A stretch of 52,614 nucleotides of DNA, taken from Lachnospiraceae bacterium (lineage in GTDB: Bacteria > Bacillota > Clostridia > Lachnospirales > Lachnospiraceae). The position numbers and the translations under genes are program-made. The stretch's first letter is position 1. Every line of letters begins with the position of its first letter. Positions 8,924 through 20,176 of the stretch are shown here, piece after piece. The stretch covers positions 1 through 52,614 of the forward strand of contig JAFTAU010000096.1 of NCBI GenBank assembly GCA_017455435.1, given 5' to 3'. The notes beneath the pieces were generated by a model. The model was not told the DNA's origin and ran no database searches. It was given only the letters and a program-made list of their open reading frames with translations.

Positions 8924-10300
8924 TTATTTCTCCTTAGGCATATACTTTTCGATCATTTCCGGCTTTACACGTTTTAATTCGCGGCGAGGCAGGATGGAAA
9001 GCAGCTCCCAGCCCAGATCCAGCGTCTCGATAATGGATCTGTTTGTGTCGTTGCCCTGGCTGACGTAGCGCTTTTCAAATTCGTCTGCAAACTTCGCAAA
9101 GAGCTTGTCGTCATCCGAAAGGGCGGCTTCGCCGAGTATGGTCATCAGTTCTTTTGCTTCTTTTCCTCTGGAATAAGCCGCGAAAAGCTGGTTCATGGTG
9201 CCGGCGTGATCTTCTCTTGTCTTCCCTGCGCCTATGCCCTTGTCCTTGAGACGGCTGAGCGACGGCAGAACGTCTATAGGCGGAACAATGCCTTTGCGAT
9301 GAAGATCGCGGCTCAGTATAATCTGTCCCTCGGTGATATAGCCCGTAAGATCCGGTATCGGGTGGGTCTTGTCGTCCTCGGGCATGGTCAGTATGGGGAT
9401 CATGGTAATGGAGCCGCTCTTGCCCTGTCTGCGGCCCGCACGCTCATACATGGTGGCAAGGTCGGTATAGAGATAGCCGGGATAGCCGCGGCGTCCGGGA
9501 ACCTCTTTTTTGGCTGCGGAAATCTCACGCAGCGCCTCGGCATAATTCGTAATATCCGTAAGGATAACCAGAACCTGCATGCCTTTTTCGAAGGCGAGAT
9601 ACTCCGCGGCGGTGAGCGCCATTCGCGGCGTGGCTATACGTTCTACAGCGGGGTCGTTCGCGAGGTTCGAGAAAACAACGGTTCTCTCGATGGCTCCGGA
9701 TTTTTTGAACTCGTTAATAAAGTATTCAGACTCTTCAAATGTGATGCCGATAGCGGCGAACACAACGGCAAAGGTCTCGTTGTCTCCGAGAACTCTGGCC
9801 TGACGCGCTATCTGTGCAGCGAGAGCCGCATGAGGAAGTCCCGAGCCTGAAAAAATGGGGAGCTTCTGTCCTCTGACGAGGGTATTAAGTCCGTCAATGG
9901 CGGAAATACCGGTTTGAATAAACTCGGCCGGGTAGGCTCTGGCGGCGGGATTCATTGGCAGTCCGTTGATATCGGGCTGCGCCTCCGGCAGAATCATAGG
10001 GCCGCCGTCAATCGGAAGACCCATTCCGTTGAAAACGCGTCCGAGCATATCCTCGGAAACGGAAAGCTGCTGAGGATGTGCCAGGAATCTGACCTTTGTT
10101 TCGGCAAGGTTTATGCCCTGGGCCGATTCAAAAAGCTGAACCACTGCTCTGTCGCCTTCTACCTCGAGCACTTTGCAGCGCCTGACCTGGCCGTTTGGCA
10201 GCTCCAGTTCTCCGAGCTCGTCATATGTGACGCCGTCGACGCCCTCAACAACCATAAGGGGGCTGGCTACTTCTCTGATGGTCTTATATTCTTTTATCAT
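8924..10300 (-). CDS. atpB: V-type ATP synthase subunit B
   Basis: This 458-residue non-catalytic subunit of the A3B3 hexamer has the usual B-family sequence [17 protein letters not shown] at the place where the catalytic subunit has a P-loop, so the lysine needed for hydrolysis is absent. It also carries the family signature [22 protein letters not shown]. Length is typical (455-465). Its ATG overlaps the stop of subunit A by one base (TAATG), so translation of the two is probably coupled. Confidence 0.96.
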   Translation of the reverse strand: MIKEYKTIREVASPLMVVEGVDGVTYDELGELELPNGQVRRCKVLEVEGDRAVVQLFESAQGINLAETKVRFLAHPQQLSVSEDMLGRVFNGMGLPIDGGPMILPEAQPDINGLPMNPAARAYPAEFIQTGISAIDGLNTLVRGQKLPIFSGSGLPHAALAAQIARQARVLGDNETFAVVFAAIGITFEESEYFINEFKKSGAIERTVVFSNLANDPAVERIATPRMALTAAEYLAFEKGMQVLVILTDITNYAEALREISAAKKEVPGRRGYPGYLYTDLATMYERAGRRQGKSGSITMIPILTMPEDDKTHPIPDLTGYITEGQIILSRDLHRKGIVPPIDVLPSLSRLKDKGIGAGKTREDHAGTMNQLFAAYSRGKEAKELMTILGEAALSDDDKLFAKFADEFEKRYVSQGNDTNRSIIETLDLGWELLSILPRRELKRVKPEMIEKYMPKEK

Positions 10301-12069
10301 TACCCTTCGCCTCCTTCAGAAACAACAGCTTCTATCTGCGCTCTCATATCAGCTTCAATCTTGTCATAGACGGGATCGAAATTCTCCGGATCCGCCATTT
10401 TGGCACGACCGATGGCTTCACGCGCATCAATTACAAACAGTTTTTCGATGCCGGATATCTTTCCGAGCGCATCTCTGCAAAGCGCGTCATATTTTAGCAC
10501 CATATCCAGCAGTCTGAACTGTTTCTTATATGAAGAATATGCGTCCTCGTCCACGAAAGCGTTCTGCTGCAGGAAGTCTTCTCTGATCATTTTTGCGGTT
10601 TCCATCGTAAGACGGTCGCCGGGCGAAAGCGCGTCCTGTCCGACCAGACGGACTATCTCGGAGAGCTCGCTTTCCTCCTGAAGGATATGCATAGCCTTGG
10701 TGCGGTTCTGCATATACCTCTCGCCGAACTGGTCGGTATACCACTGCTCGAGCATATCAAGGTACAGCGAATACGAGGTGAGCCAGTTTATGGCGGGGAA
10801 ATGCCTGGCATAAGCGAGGCTGGAATCCAGCGCCCAGAAGACCTTTACGATACGCATCGTAGCCTGTGAAACGGGCTCGGAAATATCGCCGCCGGGCGGT
10901 GAGACCGCGCCGATGGCAGTAACGCTGCCTCTCCTGTCATCACTGCCGAGACACTGCACGTTTCCGGCTCTCTCATAGAACTGCGCGAGACGCGAGGCAA
11001 GGTAAGCGGGATAGCCTTCCTCTCCGGGCATTTCCTCGAGACGGCCCGACATCTCGCGGAGCGCCTCGGCCCATCTGGAAGTGGAATCGGCAAGAACTGC
11101 CACGTCATAGCCCATATCGCGGAAATACTCGGCAATCGTGATTCCGGTATAAATAGAGGCTTCACGTGCTGCAACAGGCATATCGGATGTATTGGCGATA
11201 AGCACGGTGCGCTTCATAAGAGGCTCACCATTGCGGGGGTCCTTGAGCTCCGGGAACTCCATAAGAACGTCTGTCATTTCGTTTCCGCGCTCGCCGCAGC
11301 CTATATAAACGACTATATCCACATCAGACCACTTTGCGAGCTGATGCTGCACTACTGTCTTTCCGGAGCCGAAGGGGCCGGGGACAGCAGCGGTTCCTCC
11401 CTTTGCGATGGGGAACATCGTATCTATTATTCTCTGTCCGGAGTTCATCGGACGCGAAGGCACGTACTTTTTGATATAAGGCCTGCCGATACGAACCGGC
11501 CAGCGCTGAATCATCGTAAGCTCACGCTCACCGCCGTTTTCGTCCTCTATGACAGCAATAACTTCATCTACGGTATGAAGGCCGGTCTTTATGGTTTTTA
11601 TCTCGCCGCTGACGCCGTAAGGCACCATTATCTTATGATTAATGGCGGAAGTCTCCTGAACGGTGCCCAGCACGTCTCCGGCGATGACTTTGTCTCCCAC
11701 GGAAGCGACCGGAACGAAATCCCACTGTTTGGTGCGGTTAAGCGCCGGTACGTCTATACCTCTGGTAATGCAGTCTCCGGCCAGCTCTTTCATTTCCGGA
11801 AGAGGTCTCTGTATTCCGTCGTAAATATTGTCCAGCATTCCGGGGCCCAGCTCGACAGACATGGGCATTCCCGTGGTTATGACCTCGGCGCCCGGTCCCA
11901 GCCCGGAAGTCTCTTCATAGACCTGAATGGATGCCGAATCACCGGTCATATTCAGAATTTCTCCGATAAGACGCTTTTCACCGACTCTGACAACGTCAGA
12001 AACGTTCGCGTCGGCCAGATCCTTCGCGACCACAAGCGGTCCGGAAACTTTTGTGATTATTCCGCTCAT
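10300..12069 (-). CDS. atpA: V-type ATP synthase catalytic subunit A
   Basis: This 589-residue ATP-hydrolysing subunit has the P-loop [11 protein letters not shown] near residue 233, the following [13 protein letters not shown] segment and its catalytic glutamate, and the [13 protein letters not shown] Walker B region. The bulge domain insertion of V/A-type A subunits (about 115-185) is present, which separates it from F-type beta. Three copies form the catalytic head with subunit B. Confidence 0.97.
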   Translation of the reverse strand: MSGIITKVSGPLVVAKDLADANVSDVVRVGEKRLIGEILNMTGDSASIQVYEETSGLGPGAEVITTGMPMSVELGPGMLDNIYDGIQRPLPEMKELAGDCITRGIDVPALNRTKQWDFVPVASVGDKVIAGDVLGTVQETSAINHKIMVPYGVSGEIKTIKTGLHTVDEVIAVIEDENGGERELTMIQRWPVRIGRPYIKKYVPSRPMNSGQRIIDTMFPIAKGGTAAVPGPFGSGKTVVQHQLAKWSDVDIVVYIGCGERGNEMTDVLMEFPELKDPRNGEPLMKRTVLIANTSDMPVAAREASIYTGITIAEYFRDMGYDVAVLADSTSRWAEALREMSGRLEEMPGEEGYPAYLASRLAQFYERAGNVQCLGSDDRRGSVTAIGAVSPPGGDISEPVSQATMRIVKVFWALDSSLAYARHFPAINWLTSYSLYLDMLEQWYTDQFGERYMQNRTKAMHILQEESELSEIVRLVGQDALSPGDRLTMETAKMIREDFLQQNAFVDEDAYSSYKKQFRLLDMVLKYDALCRDALGKISGIEKLFVIDAREAIGRAKMADPENFDPVYDKIEADMRAQIEAVVSEGGEG

Positions 12070-12093
12070 CTTATAAGTCCTTCCTGATTTGAT

Positions 12094-12411
12094 TTACTCT
12101 AATATATTAGTTCCGACTGCCCTTTCGACGGCAGCGTTCAGGGCCGAAAGCCCTCTTCCCGTGCTGCCCTCTCTGCCCGGTATAAGGATAATGGCGGGCG
12201 CGGGGGAGTCCTTGTATCTTTCTATTTCGCTTTGTACGGCTTCGGCCAGGTTTTCCTCTATGTAAATAATGGCGTAATCCTCAGACTCTCTCGTGAGCTT
12301 TCTCAGGCACTTAAGCGCTTCCTCTCCATCTGTCACAGGAAAAATCTGAAGTCCCAGGGCTCCGAATCCGATAACCGTATCATTTGAACCTATAACCGCG
12401 ATTTTAAGCAT
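12094..12411 (-). CDS. atpF: V-type ATP synthase subunit F
   Basis: This central-stalk subunit is about 105 residues and binds the D shaft. The start MLKIAVIGSNDTVIGFGALG is the family's first strand and loop; the central IIYIEENLA strand also fits. I chose the ATG at 12409-12411, which overlaps the end of subunit C by eight bases, over a GTG three codons upstream, because family members begin at this methionine. The C-terminal tail is serine- and alanine-rich as usual. Confidence 0.92.
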   Translation of the reverse strand: MLKIAVIGSNDTVIGFGALGLQIFPVTDGEEALKCLRKLTRESEDYAIIYIEENLAEAVQSEIERYKDSPAPAIILIPGREGSTGRGLSALNAAVERAVGTNILE

Positions 12412-13396
12412 ACATATCACGCAGCCTTTCTTTGACGATCTCCGGCTTTACTCCGGCAAGTCTGCATGTCAATATCATTCTGACGGCAGTTATTTCGTTT
12501 TCGGTTTCGGCCAGATACGCCGCTACGGCCTCGGGGCCGTAATTCATAAGACGCGAATCTCTGAAATAACCGAAAACAGCATTGTCGACGGCCAGCTCAA
12601 AACGGGTCATCTTTTGGCCGGAAATAACGTCTTTTCCGATGGCAGCCGCCTCGCCGAGCCTCGTCTGTGAAAACAGAGCTGCCATCGTTTCTCCGTCCGT
12701 GACGCCGGTCAGCCTGTAAAGCTGAATATCTCCGCCGCAGATCAAGGCGTCGTTGATAAAATCGGCATTCTTTTTCATCTTAAGGCAGCGGACAAGGGTT
12801 TTGAGATTCGCCGCGTCAATAAGAAGCCTGACATAGCCGGCTATATACTCATTTCCGAGCTTTGCGGCAAGCTCAGTTATCTCATGAAAAAACGCCCTGT
12901 CAAGTATAATATCGGCTTTTTGAGGATTAGACGTTCTGGCAAGAATTTCTTTTGCTTCGGACATGGCGGCAGCAAGCACGGGCGGTATGTCCCGATAGTT
13001 TTCCTCGTTAAAGGCGTATTTTAATTTTTCGGGAGAAACGCGCCCGGCACGTGACAAAAATGCCTCGGGAGAACTCTTTGCCCCTTCAGCCTTTATGATT
13101 GCTTTGGCGTTATGGCAGTCATATTTCGCAAGGAAAATATCCACGGGCTCTTTTTCGGGAGAAAGCCTGTAAACCTCGGAAAAGATGGATTGAAGACGGT
13201 TTTCCAGAGTTTCGCCTATCTGAGCCTCACCGAGCTTTTCCATGTCAGCGTATCCGCATTCGGTAAGAAGCTTTGCGGCCTCCTGAAAAGAGGGCGCATC
13301 ACAGCAGCGCGCAGCCTTTTCGGCGGTGAGCAGTCTTGTCTCTCTGGCTCTGAGCATGGCGGACAGGCATATATAGTTTTGATTATTATCGGCCAA
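12404..13396 (-). CDS. atpC: V-type ATP synthase subunit C
   Basis: This subunit of about 330 residues forms the funnel (the d-type subunit) linking the rotor ring to the central stalk. The FLAKYDCHNAKAIIKAE segment and the C-terminal FELAVDNAVFGYFRDSR helix are typical. The open frame extends upstream to 13438, but a TTG at 13394-13396 follows GGAGG by eight bases and gives the usual short N-terminus before LSAMLRARETRLL, so I take that as the start. It follows subunit E by about 20 bases. Confidence 0.9.
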   Translation of the reverse strand: MADNNQNYICLSAMLRARETRLLTAEKAARCCDAPSFQEAAKLLTECGYADMEKLGEAQIGETLENRLQSIFSEVYRLSPEKEPVDIFLAKYDCHNAKAIIKAEGAKSSPEAFLSRAGRVSPEKLKYAFNEENYRDIPPVLAAAMSEAKEILARTSNPQKADIILDRAFFHEITELAAKLGNEYIAGYVRLLIDAANLKTLVRCLKMKKNADFINDALICGGDIQLYRLTGVTDGETMAALFSQTRLGEAAAIGKDVISGQKMTRFELAVDNAVFGYFRDSRLMNYGPEAVAAYLAETENEITAVRMILTCRLAGVKPEIVKERLRDMYA

Positions 13397-13415
13397 TTCG
13401 CATTCCTCCGAATTA

Positions 13416-13997
13416 TTAACCAAAGAGAATCCTGACAACTTCGGCGGACAGCTCGCTGCGGCGCGATTCCAGAAGAAGCTCCGCCGTGCAGTTTGTTTCG
13501 ATGTTTCCGCGCTTAATAATCAGACCGCCGGAAAATGCGCCGGTCGCTTCGGACAGCCTGAAGCCCGATCCATCTTTGTTCAGGGCGGCTATCAGCTTTT
13601 CGCCGTAGGCTGCCCTGTCCTTTTCATTCAGGATTATTTCTTCATCGCCGAAAGCACCCGCCGCTTTTGCCGTTCTGATGAGGAACTCCTCATATTCGTC
13701 AGCGGGCAGGTTTGAAAGCATTTCAAGCGCTTTCTGAAAGACCTCGGAAACCATATCCTGCTTCAGCGCGAGAGTCTGCTTTTTGGCTTCCATCTGGGAC
13801 ATCCTCTGCATACTCTCGATTCTGGCATCGTTTTCGGCGTGGGCGCGGCTCATAGCCTCGTCATACGCCTCCTGTGCCTTTTTGTCATAGTCCGCTTTTA
13901 TAACGCCAGCCTCAGCGCGGGCCTTTTCCATGATGGCCGCCGCCTGAGCGTCCGCGTCTGTGCGAATATGGGATAATATTTTTTCAGTGCCTTTCAT
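13416..13997 (-). CDS. atpE: V-type ATP synthase subunit E
   Basis: This is a peripheral-stalk subunit of 193 residues, with a charged alanine-rich N-terminal helix (about 1-100) that pairs with subunit G/H and a globular C-terminal head. The frame is open 33 codons further upstream into the proteolipid gene, but that part is unlike the family. The ATG at 13995-13997 has AGAGGTC upstream and gives MKGTEKILSHI, the expected start. Confidence 0.9.
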   Translation of the reverse strand: MKGTEKILSHIRTDADAQAAAIMEKARAEAGVIKADYDKKAQEAYDEAMSRAHAENDARIESMQRMSQMEAKKQTLALKQDMVSEVFQKALEMLSNLPADEYEEFLIRTAKAAGAFGDEEIILNEKDRAAYGEKLIAALNKDGSGFRLSEATGAFSGGLIIKRGNIETNCTAELLLESRRSELSAEVVRILFG

Positions 13998-14020
13998 AAA
14001 AAGACCTCTTTTGTAAGTAT

Positions 14021-16473
<2,453 letters not shown>

Positions 16474-16474
16474 A

Positions 16475-16789
16475 TCAGTCCTTCGTGATCCTTTCGGCTA
16501 CTATTTTGGCGGCGAGATCTATTTTACCGGACGCAATACTTCTGAGGGCTTCGAGAGATTTTCTGACTTCCTCAGCGGAGTCTTCGTTGGCTTTTGCCAC
16601 AAGAGCATCCGTGCGTGAGACCATCTCGGCCTTTTCTTTTTCAGCGCGGCGCTTTTCGGATTCGACAGCTGCTCTGCCGAGATTATCAGCTTCGGCAATC
16701 AGCCGGCGAGCTTCGGTCTGAGCGTCCGAAACGGAAGCATCAGCGGCTTTTTCAGCCTCGATAATGCTCGTAACAGCATCAAATGACAT
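16475..16789 (-). CDS. V-type ATP synthase subunit G/H (peripheral stalk)
   Basis: This 104-residue, strongly charged, alanine- and glutamate-rich protein is predicted to be almost wholly coiled coil. By position (first gene, before subunit I) and composition it is the G/H peripheral-stalk partner of subunit E. An AGGAGG site precedes the ATG. Sequence alone would not be diagnostic; the call leans on operon position. Confidence 0.85.
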   Translation of the reverse strand: MSFDAVTSIIEAEKAADASVSDAQTEARRLIAEADNLGRAAVESEKRRAEKEKAEMVSRTDALVAKANEDSAEEVRKSLEALRSIASGKIDLAAKIVAERITKD

Positions 16790-16853
16790 CTGTATTCCTC
16801 CTGTGATTTAAGCGGAATATATATGCGGCAAAAGATTGGCGCATACCATATGT

Positions 16854-16882
16854 AGTATAACAAAAACAAGTATTATTGTCGA
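16854..16882 (-). promoter_or_regulatory. V-ATPase operon promoter
   Basis: On the minus strand TCGACA (16877-16882) and TATACT (16854-16859) are separated by 17 bases, each one base off the sigma-A consensus. The -10 ends about 65 bases before the first V-ATPase gene. Confidence 0.65.
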
Positions 16883-16890
16883 TAACTATA

Positions 16891-18510
16891 TCATAATCCG
16901 GCAAATATTTTTTCGCCTTTTGTGTCGGTCCACTTTTTCATATAAATTGTGAAAAAGGCAATGATAACCGTCCAGATAATCAGATAAACCCTTGCTGTGA
17001 GAAAATCCATCGAAAGGACAACATAAAACAGATAATACAGGCCTCCTATCAGCACGGCAATACCCCAGCTTCCGAACAGGCATATCGCCACCCCGGCGCT
17101 CTGCTTTATCGGCACCGTTTCGTTGGTCCACTCCATCATGGGGTGCTTCAATCCGCTCACAATGCCGAGCAGCGCCATAAAAGGAACGAATACGGCGCAC
17201 AGGGCGGCCACAAAAATCATATCGACGGCATCAAACCCGAGAAAGATTCCCGCCACCAAAAGAAGGACGGCCAGAGGAACGTAGTTAAGAATTATGTGAA
17301 GCTTTATTTTTGCGTTTAATACACTTCTGGTGCTGACAGGCAGGGATTTCAGTATCCAGAGCGTTTTTCCCTCAAGAGAAATCGAAGGCGCAGTGACAGC
17401 GTTCGTGGCCAGAATCATTATCACCAAAACTGCGGCTCCTACTGACAAAGTCTCTTTTACCCACGGAATCTGATTTGACATCACCAGGAAAAAGCCACTG
17501 ATGCCGTCGGCTTTTATTACTAATAAAACCGAACCAAACAGCATTATAAGAAGGCCCAGTCCGGCGTTCAAAAAATACAGCGGCGTTCCGAAAAAGCGCT
17601 TTGCTTCGCGCGAAAGAAGCGCAAGCGAGGGTGAGTGCGCAGCATTTTTTGCGGGCCTGTATTCCTTTCTTTTAGTGCCCTTATTAGAGGTGGCGATTTT
17701 TATAAATGTCTTTGACATAATAAATATGCAAATTGCAAGCAGCGCCGCTGTAGACAGCGTAAAGATAAGCATATTGATTATGTCGCCCCCGGCTGCGCGT
17801 CCCATTATATAAAGAGGATTCAGCTTTCCGGACATAGCGGTTTCTACCGCGCCGACATTGGCTGCGAAGGACTGCAGAATAGAATTCATGCGAAAATAAA
17901 TTACATAGTATAAGCCGAATAAGAGCAGGTAAAGAACTGTGGTAATCAGCGCTTTTGACCTGACTTTGCTCATAACCAGTCCCACCAGCCAGCCGAGCAG
18001 GCAGCTCAGCACCAGTATCAATCCGGATATAACAAAAGTCATTATAATGCAAAATACCACCGATACTGCCGTGGGCTCGGCAATAATCCAATACTGTATT
18101 AACGCCGGAAACCACACAAGGACCGTGATAAGCAGCGCCAGCAGATAAAGGCTGACCATCCTTGCGACAAGTATCTGTGAGGGGCGTATCGGCATGGAAA
18201 TGAGCATATCGTTATCCTTCGCGACAAACAAAGCGTTGTATGTCGCAAAGACATTCAGTATTACGCCGAGGAACAGGGCTATGGCACCCATCATGGCAAA
18301 ATACAGCCATGTCAGGCCCACCCTTACCAGAACGTCGGCAAAGAACATAGCCAGAAAGAATATTGATGCAGCCGAGGACACCGCAATCAGTAAAAACAGC
18401 AGCGCCACTCCTGCTATCGCGCCTTTTGACCGCGGTTTACCGGTTTTTCTGTTTACAAGAATCGGCGAAAGAAACTCTGACAGTTCCTTTCCCATTAAAA
18501 TCCTTATCAT
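16891..18510 (-). CDS. ABC transporter permease (putative exporter)
   Basis: This 539-residue polytopic membrane protein has about twelve hydrophobic spans and no nucleotide-binding motifs. The FATYNALFVAKDNDMLISMPI segment (cut to its core: NALFVAKDNDMLISMPI) resembles the ABC-2 exporter permeases that pair with a single ATPase, where a cytoplasmic loop contacts the ATPase. Its ATG lies 14 bases after the ATPase gene with AAAGGAGG between. The substrate is unknown; no GntR-type regulator, which often accompanies such exporters, is adjacent. Confidence 0.8.
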   Translation of the reverse strand: MIRILMGKELSEFLSPILVNRKTGKPRSKGAIAGVALLFLLIAVSSAASIFFLAMFFADVLVRVGLTWLYFAMMGAIALFLGVILNVFATYNALFVAKDNDMLISMPIRPSQILVARMVSLYLLALLITVLVWFPALIQYWIIAEPTAVSVVFCIIMTFVISGLILVLSCLLGWLVGLVMSKVRSKALITTVLYLLLFGLYYVIYFRMNSILQSFAANVGAVETAMSGKLNPLYIMGRAAGGDIINMLIFTLSTAALLAICIFIMSKTFIKIATSNKGTKRKEYRPAKNAAHSPSLALLSREAKRFFGTPLYFLNAGLGLLIMLFGSVLLVIKADGISGFFLVMSNQIPWVKETLSVGAAVLVIMILATNAVTAPSISLEGKTLWILKSLPVSTRSVLNAKIKLHIILNYVPLAVLLLVAGIFLGFDAVDMIFVAALCAVFVPFMALLGIVSGLKHPMMEWTNETVPIKQSAGVAICLFGSWGIAVLIGGLYYLFYVVLSMDFLTARVYLIIWTVIIAFFTIYMKKWTDTKGEKIFAGL

Positions 18511-18524
18511 TACACGGTCCTCCT

Positions 18525-19229
18525 TTAGTCGGCGAGCTGCAGAAAGACGTCTTCGAGGGACTCGTCGCCCTTCACCTCTTCCATCGTTCCGGATCTGATT
18601 AGTTTACCGTTCATAATGATGGCAATTTTATCGCAGAGCTTTTCGGCCACTTCCAGAACATGTGTGGAGAAAAAGATGGCGCCGCCCTCGTTACAGACAT
18701 CCCTCATCATTTCTTTTACTGTATGAGAAGCTTTCGGGTCGAGCCCGACAAAAGGTTCGTCCATAATTATCAGCCTGGGGCTGTGAAGCCACGCAGAAAT
18801 CAGCGCAAGCTTTTGCTTCATTCCGTGCGAATAGGAAGAAATAGGGGATTTGAGATCTCCTGTAAGGCCGAATATATCAGCATATTTATCTATTGCTTCA
18901 TTTCGTTTTTCAACTGAAACCCCGAATATGTCAGCAACAAAATTCAAATAACGGATTCCGGTCATGAATGCGTAAAGATCGGGGTTGTCGGGAATATAGG
19001 CAAAAATCTTTTTGCATTCAAGAGGGTTTTCTTTAATGGATTTTCCGTCAATAAAAATCTCGCCTTCATCAAAATCAAGAATCCCGGTCACGCTTTTTAG
19101 AGTAGTGGTTTTTCCTGCGCCGTTGGGGCCGATAAAACCGTAAATCTCCCCGCTTTTAATTTCCAGTGAAAGATCGTCTACAGCCTTTAAATCACCATAT
19201 TTTTTTGTTAAATGTTCGATTCTTAGCAT
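18525..19229 (-). CDS. ABC transporter ATP-binding protein
   Basis: This 234-residue ABC ATPase has Walker A GPNGAGKTT near residue 34, the Q-loop region AYIPDNPDLYAF near 92, a signature written SHGMKQKLAL (diverged from LSGGQ but normal for the YtrB/EcsA-like export ATPases), Walker B LIIMDEP and the switch histidine in FSTHV. AGGAGG precedes the ATG. It pairs with the permease just downstream. The weak signature and short C-terminus place it with exporter rather than importer ATPases. Confidence 0.92.
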   Translation of the reverse strand: MLRIEHLTKKYGDLKAVDDLSLEIKSGEIYGFIGPNGAGKTTTLKSVTGILDFDEGEIFIDGKSIKENPLECKKIFAYIPDNPDLYAFMTGIRYLNFVADIFGVSVEKRNEAIDKYADIFGLTGDLKSPISSYSHGMKQKLALISAWLHSPRLIIMDEPFVGLDPKASHTVKEMMRDVCNEGGAIFFSTHVLEVAEKLCDKIAIIMNGKLIRSGTMEEVKGDESLEDVFLQLAD

Positions 19230-19493
19230 AATAACCTCCTGTACAGGCGCACCGCATTGTTAGTTACAAACATTCTACCACAAAAGGAAGTGTACATAAA
19301 CCAATGTTCAAAGAAATGTAAACGGCTTTTCTTTAAAATAAAATGAAAAAATATAGAAATACTTCTTATAGAAAACAAAAAAATAATGTATAATGATGTA
19401 AAATTAAAAAGAAAAAATTTAATAAGAACTCAAATATCACATTGACAAAAACTTGTCAATATTAAATTTTGTCTAATTTTGATAAATTTATGT
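19230..19493. other. AT-rich intergenic region between divergent units
   Basis: No coding frame is supported here. It contains the leader of the minus-strand ABC operon and, toward the plus strand, long A/T runs. An 18-base palindrome TTGACAA-AAAC-TTGTCAA (19442-19459) lies about 35 bases before the promoter of the small peptide gene and could be an operator. Other TATAAT-like strings (for example 19389-19394) lack a credible -35. Confidence 0.6.
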
Positions 19494-19521
19494 TTGAATT
19501 ATTAACTTTATAATGTATAAT
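19494..19521 (+). promoter_or_regulatory. Promoter of the 51-residue peptide gene
   Basis: TTGAAT (19494-19499) and TATAAT (19516-19521) are spaced by 16 bases, predicting a start near 19528 and a leader of about 30 bases that contains GAAAGGAA. A second TATAAT at 19529-19534 and an overlapping one at 19509-19514 are possible alternatives. Confidence 0.6.
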
Positions 19522-19557
19522 ATGTCAGTATAATGATTCTAGAAAGGAATACTTAAT

Positions 19558-19713
19558 ATGATACGCAAATTATACACATCGCCTGTTTCTGATGTTACGT
19601 ATTTTTATACACAGTCTTTCATGAGCGGAATTTGGAGTGGCGAACATGATATAATAGATCTTCCGGAGGATGATTTCTTCTCTTCTACGCCTTCCGGACA
19701 ATCCGAACCTTGA
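19558..19713 (+). CDS. Small peptide of 51 residues, unrecognised
   Basis: The frame begins with MIRKLYTSPVSDVTYFYT and ends with an acidic, Ser/Pro-rich tail (DLPEDDFFSSTPSGQSEP). It has no cysteine, no signal peptide and no membrane span. A GAAAGGAA site lies eight bases upstream, a good promoter precedes it and a strong terminator follows within 20 bases, so it is probably expressed on its own. The layout (basic start, R/K-x-Y-x-x-P, then an acidic end) recalls a loose class of short unnamed clostridial proteins, but that is memory of a pattern and not an assignment. A peptide precursor is possible; no modifying enzyme is nearby. Confidence 0.65.
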   Translation: MIRKLYTSPVSDVTYFYTQSFMSGIWSGEHDIIDLPEDDFFSSTPSGQSEP

Positions 19714-19731
19714 TACTAATCCATCCTTTTT

Positions 19732-19767
19732 AGGGCGGCCATTTGGCCGCCCGTTTCTTTTTTGAAT
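19732..19767 (+). terminator. Terminator of the small peptide gene
   Basis: GGGCGGCC-ATTT-GGCCGCCC forms an eight-base-pair GC stem followed by GTTTCTTTTTT on the plus strand. Confidence 0.9.
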
Positions 19768-19784
19768 CAACTTTCTACCCCGTT

Positions 19785-20098
19785 CTGCTTATCGCGTGGC
19801 AGATTCTCCGAAACAATATACACTTGGGCGTATCCATCCACCCGCCCTGCCTGTCGCGCAATTAGTAATTTTTGTTCGCATCGGACATATACGCTGCGAA
19901 GCTTGCCTCTGCGATGTCAGCGAAGATGTTCGGGCTCCGACACGCTTGTCTTTGCCCGACATCTTCGGACATCGCTTTGTCAGCAATCTTCTTGCTAATG
20001 TCTTAAATGCGAAAAAAATTATAATGTGCGCTGGCGCGGGCGGGGAATACTTAAATCCATAAACTATTTTAGCAGAACAAAATTTGCGCGATAAGCAG
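19785..20098. repeat. 314-base foldback (MITE-like) element
   Basis: The ends are perfect 12-base inverted repeats: CTGCTTATCGCG (19785-19796) and CGCGATAAGCAG (20087-20098). Inside, further segments mirror each other in order: an AT-rich arm (about 19855-19880 with 20007-20030), a TCGCAT-GACAT arm, and a long inner hairpin (19911-19935 with 19954-19975) around an 18-base loop. The whole element can thus fold as one long imperfect hairpin. No coding frame is supported. It lies between two terminators that face each other. A non-autonomous mobile element remnant or a long structured RNA are both possible; no target duplication is evident. Confidence 0.6.
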
Positions 20099-20124
20099 GT
20101 CGAGGAAAACTGTGCAATAAAGCA

Positions 20125-20153
20125 TGAAAAAGAGGCGGCCAGACGGCCGCCTC
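20125..20153 (-). terminator. Terminator of the BspA-like gene
   Basis: On the minus strand GAGGCGGCC-GTCT-GGCCGCCTC is followed by TTTTTC, 24 bases after the stop codon of the surface protein gene. Confidence 0.9.
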
Positions 20154-20176
20154 AGGTAAATCAGTGATTATAAGGA

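Noticed and set aside
19766-20062. Short coding frames in the foldback element (up to 88 codons)
   Set aside because: They follow from the GC-rich arms on both strands, lack ribosome sites, and are better explained by the inverted repeat.
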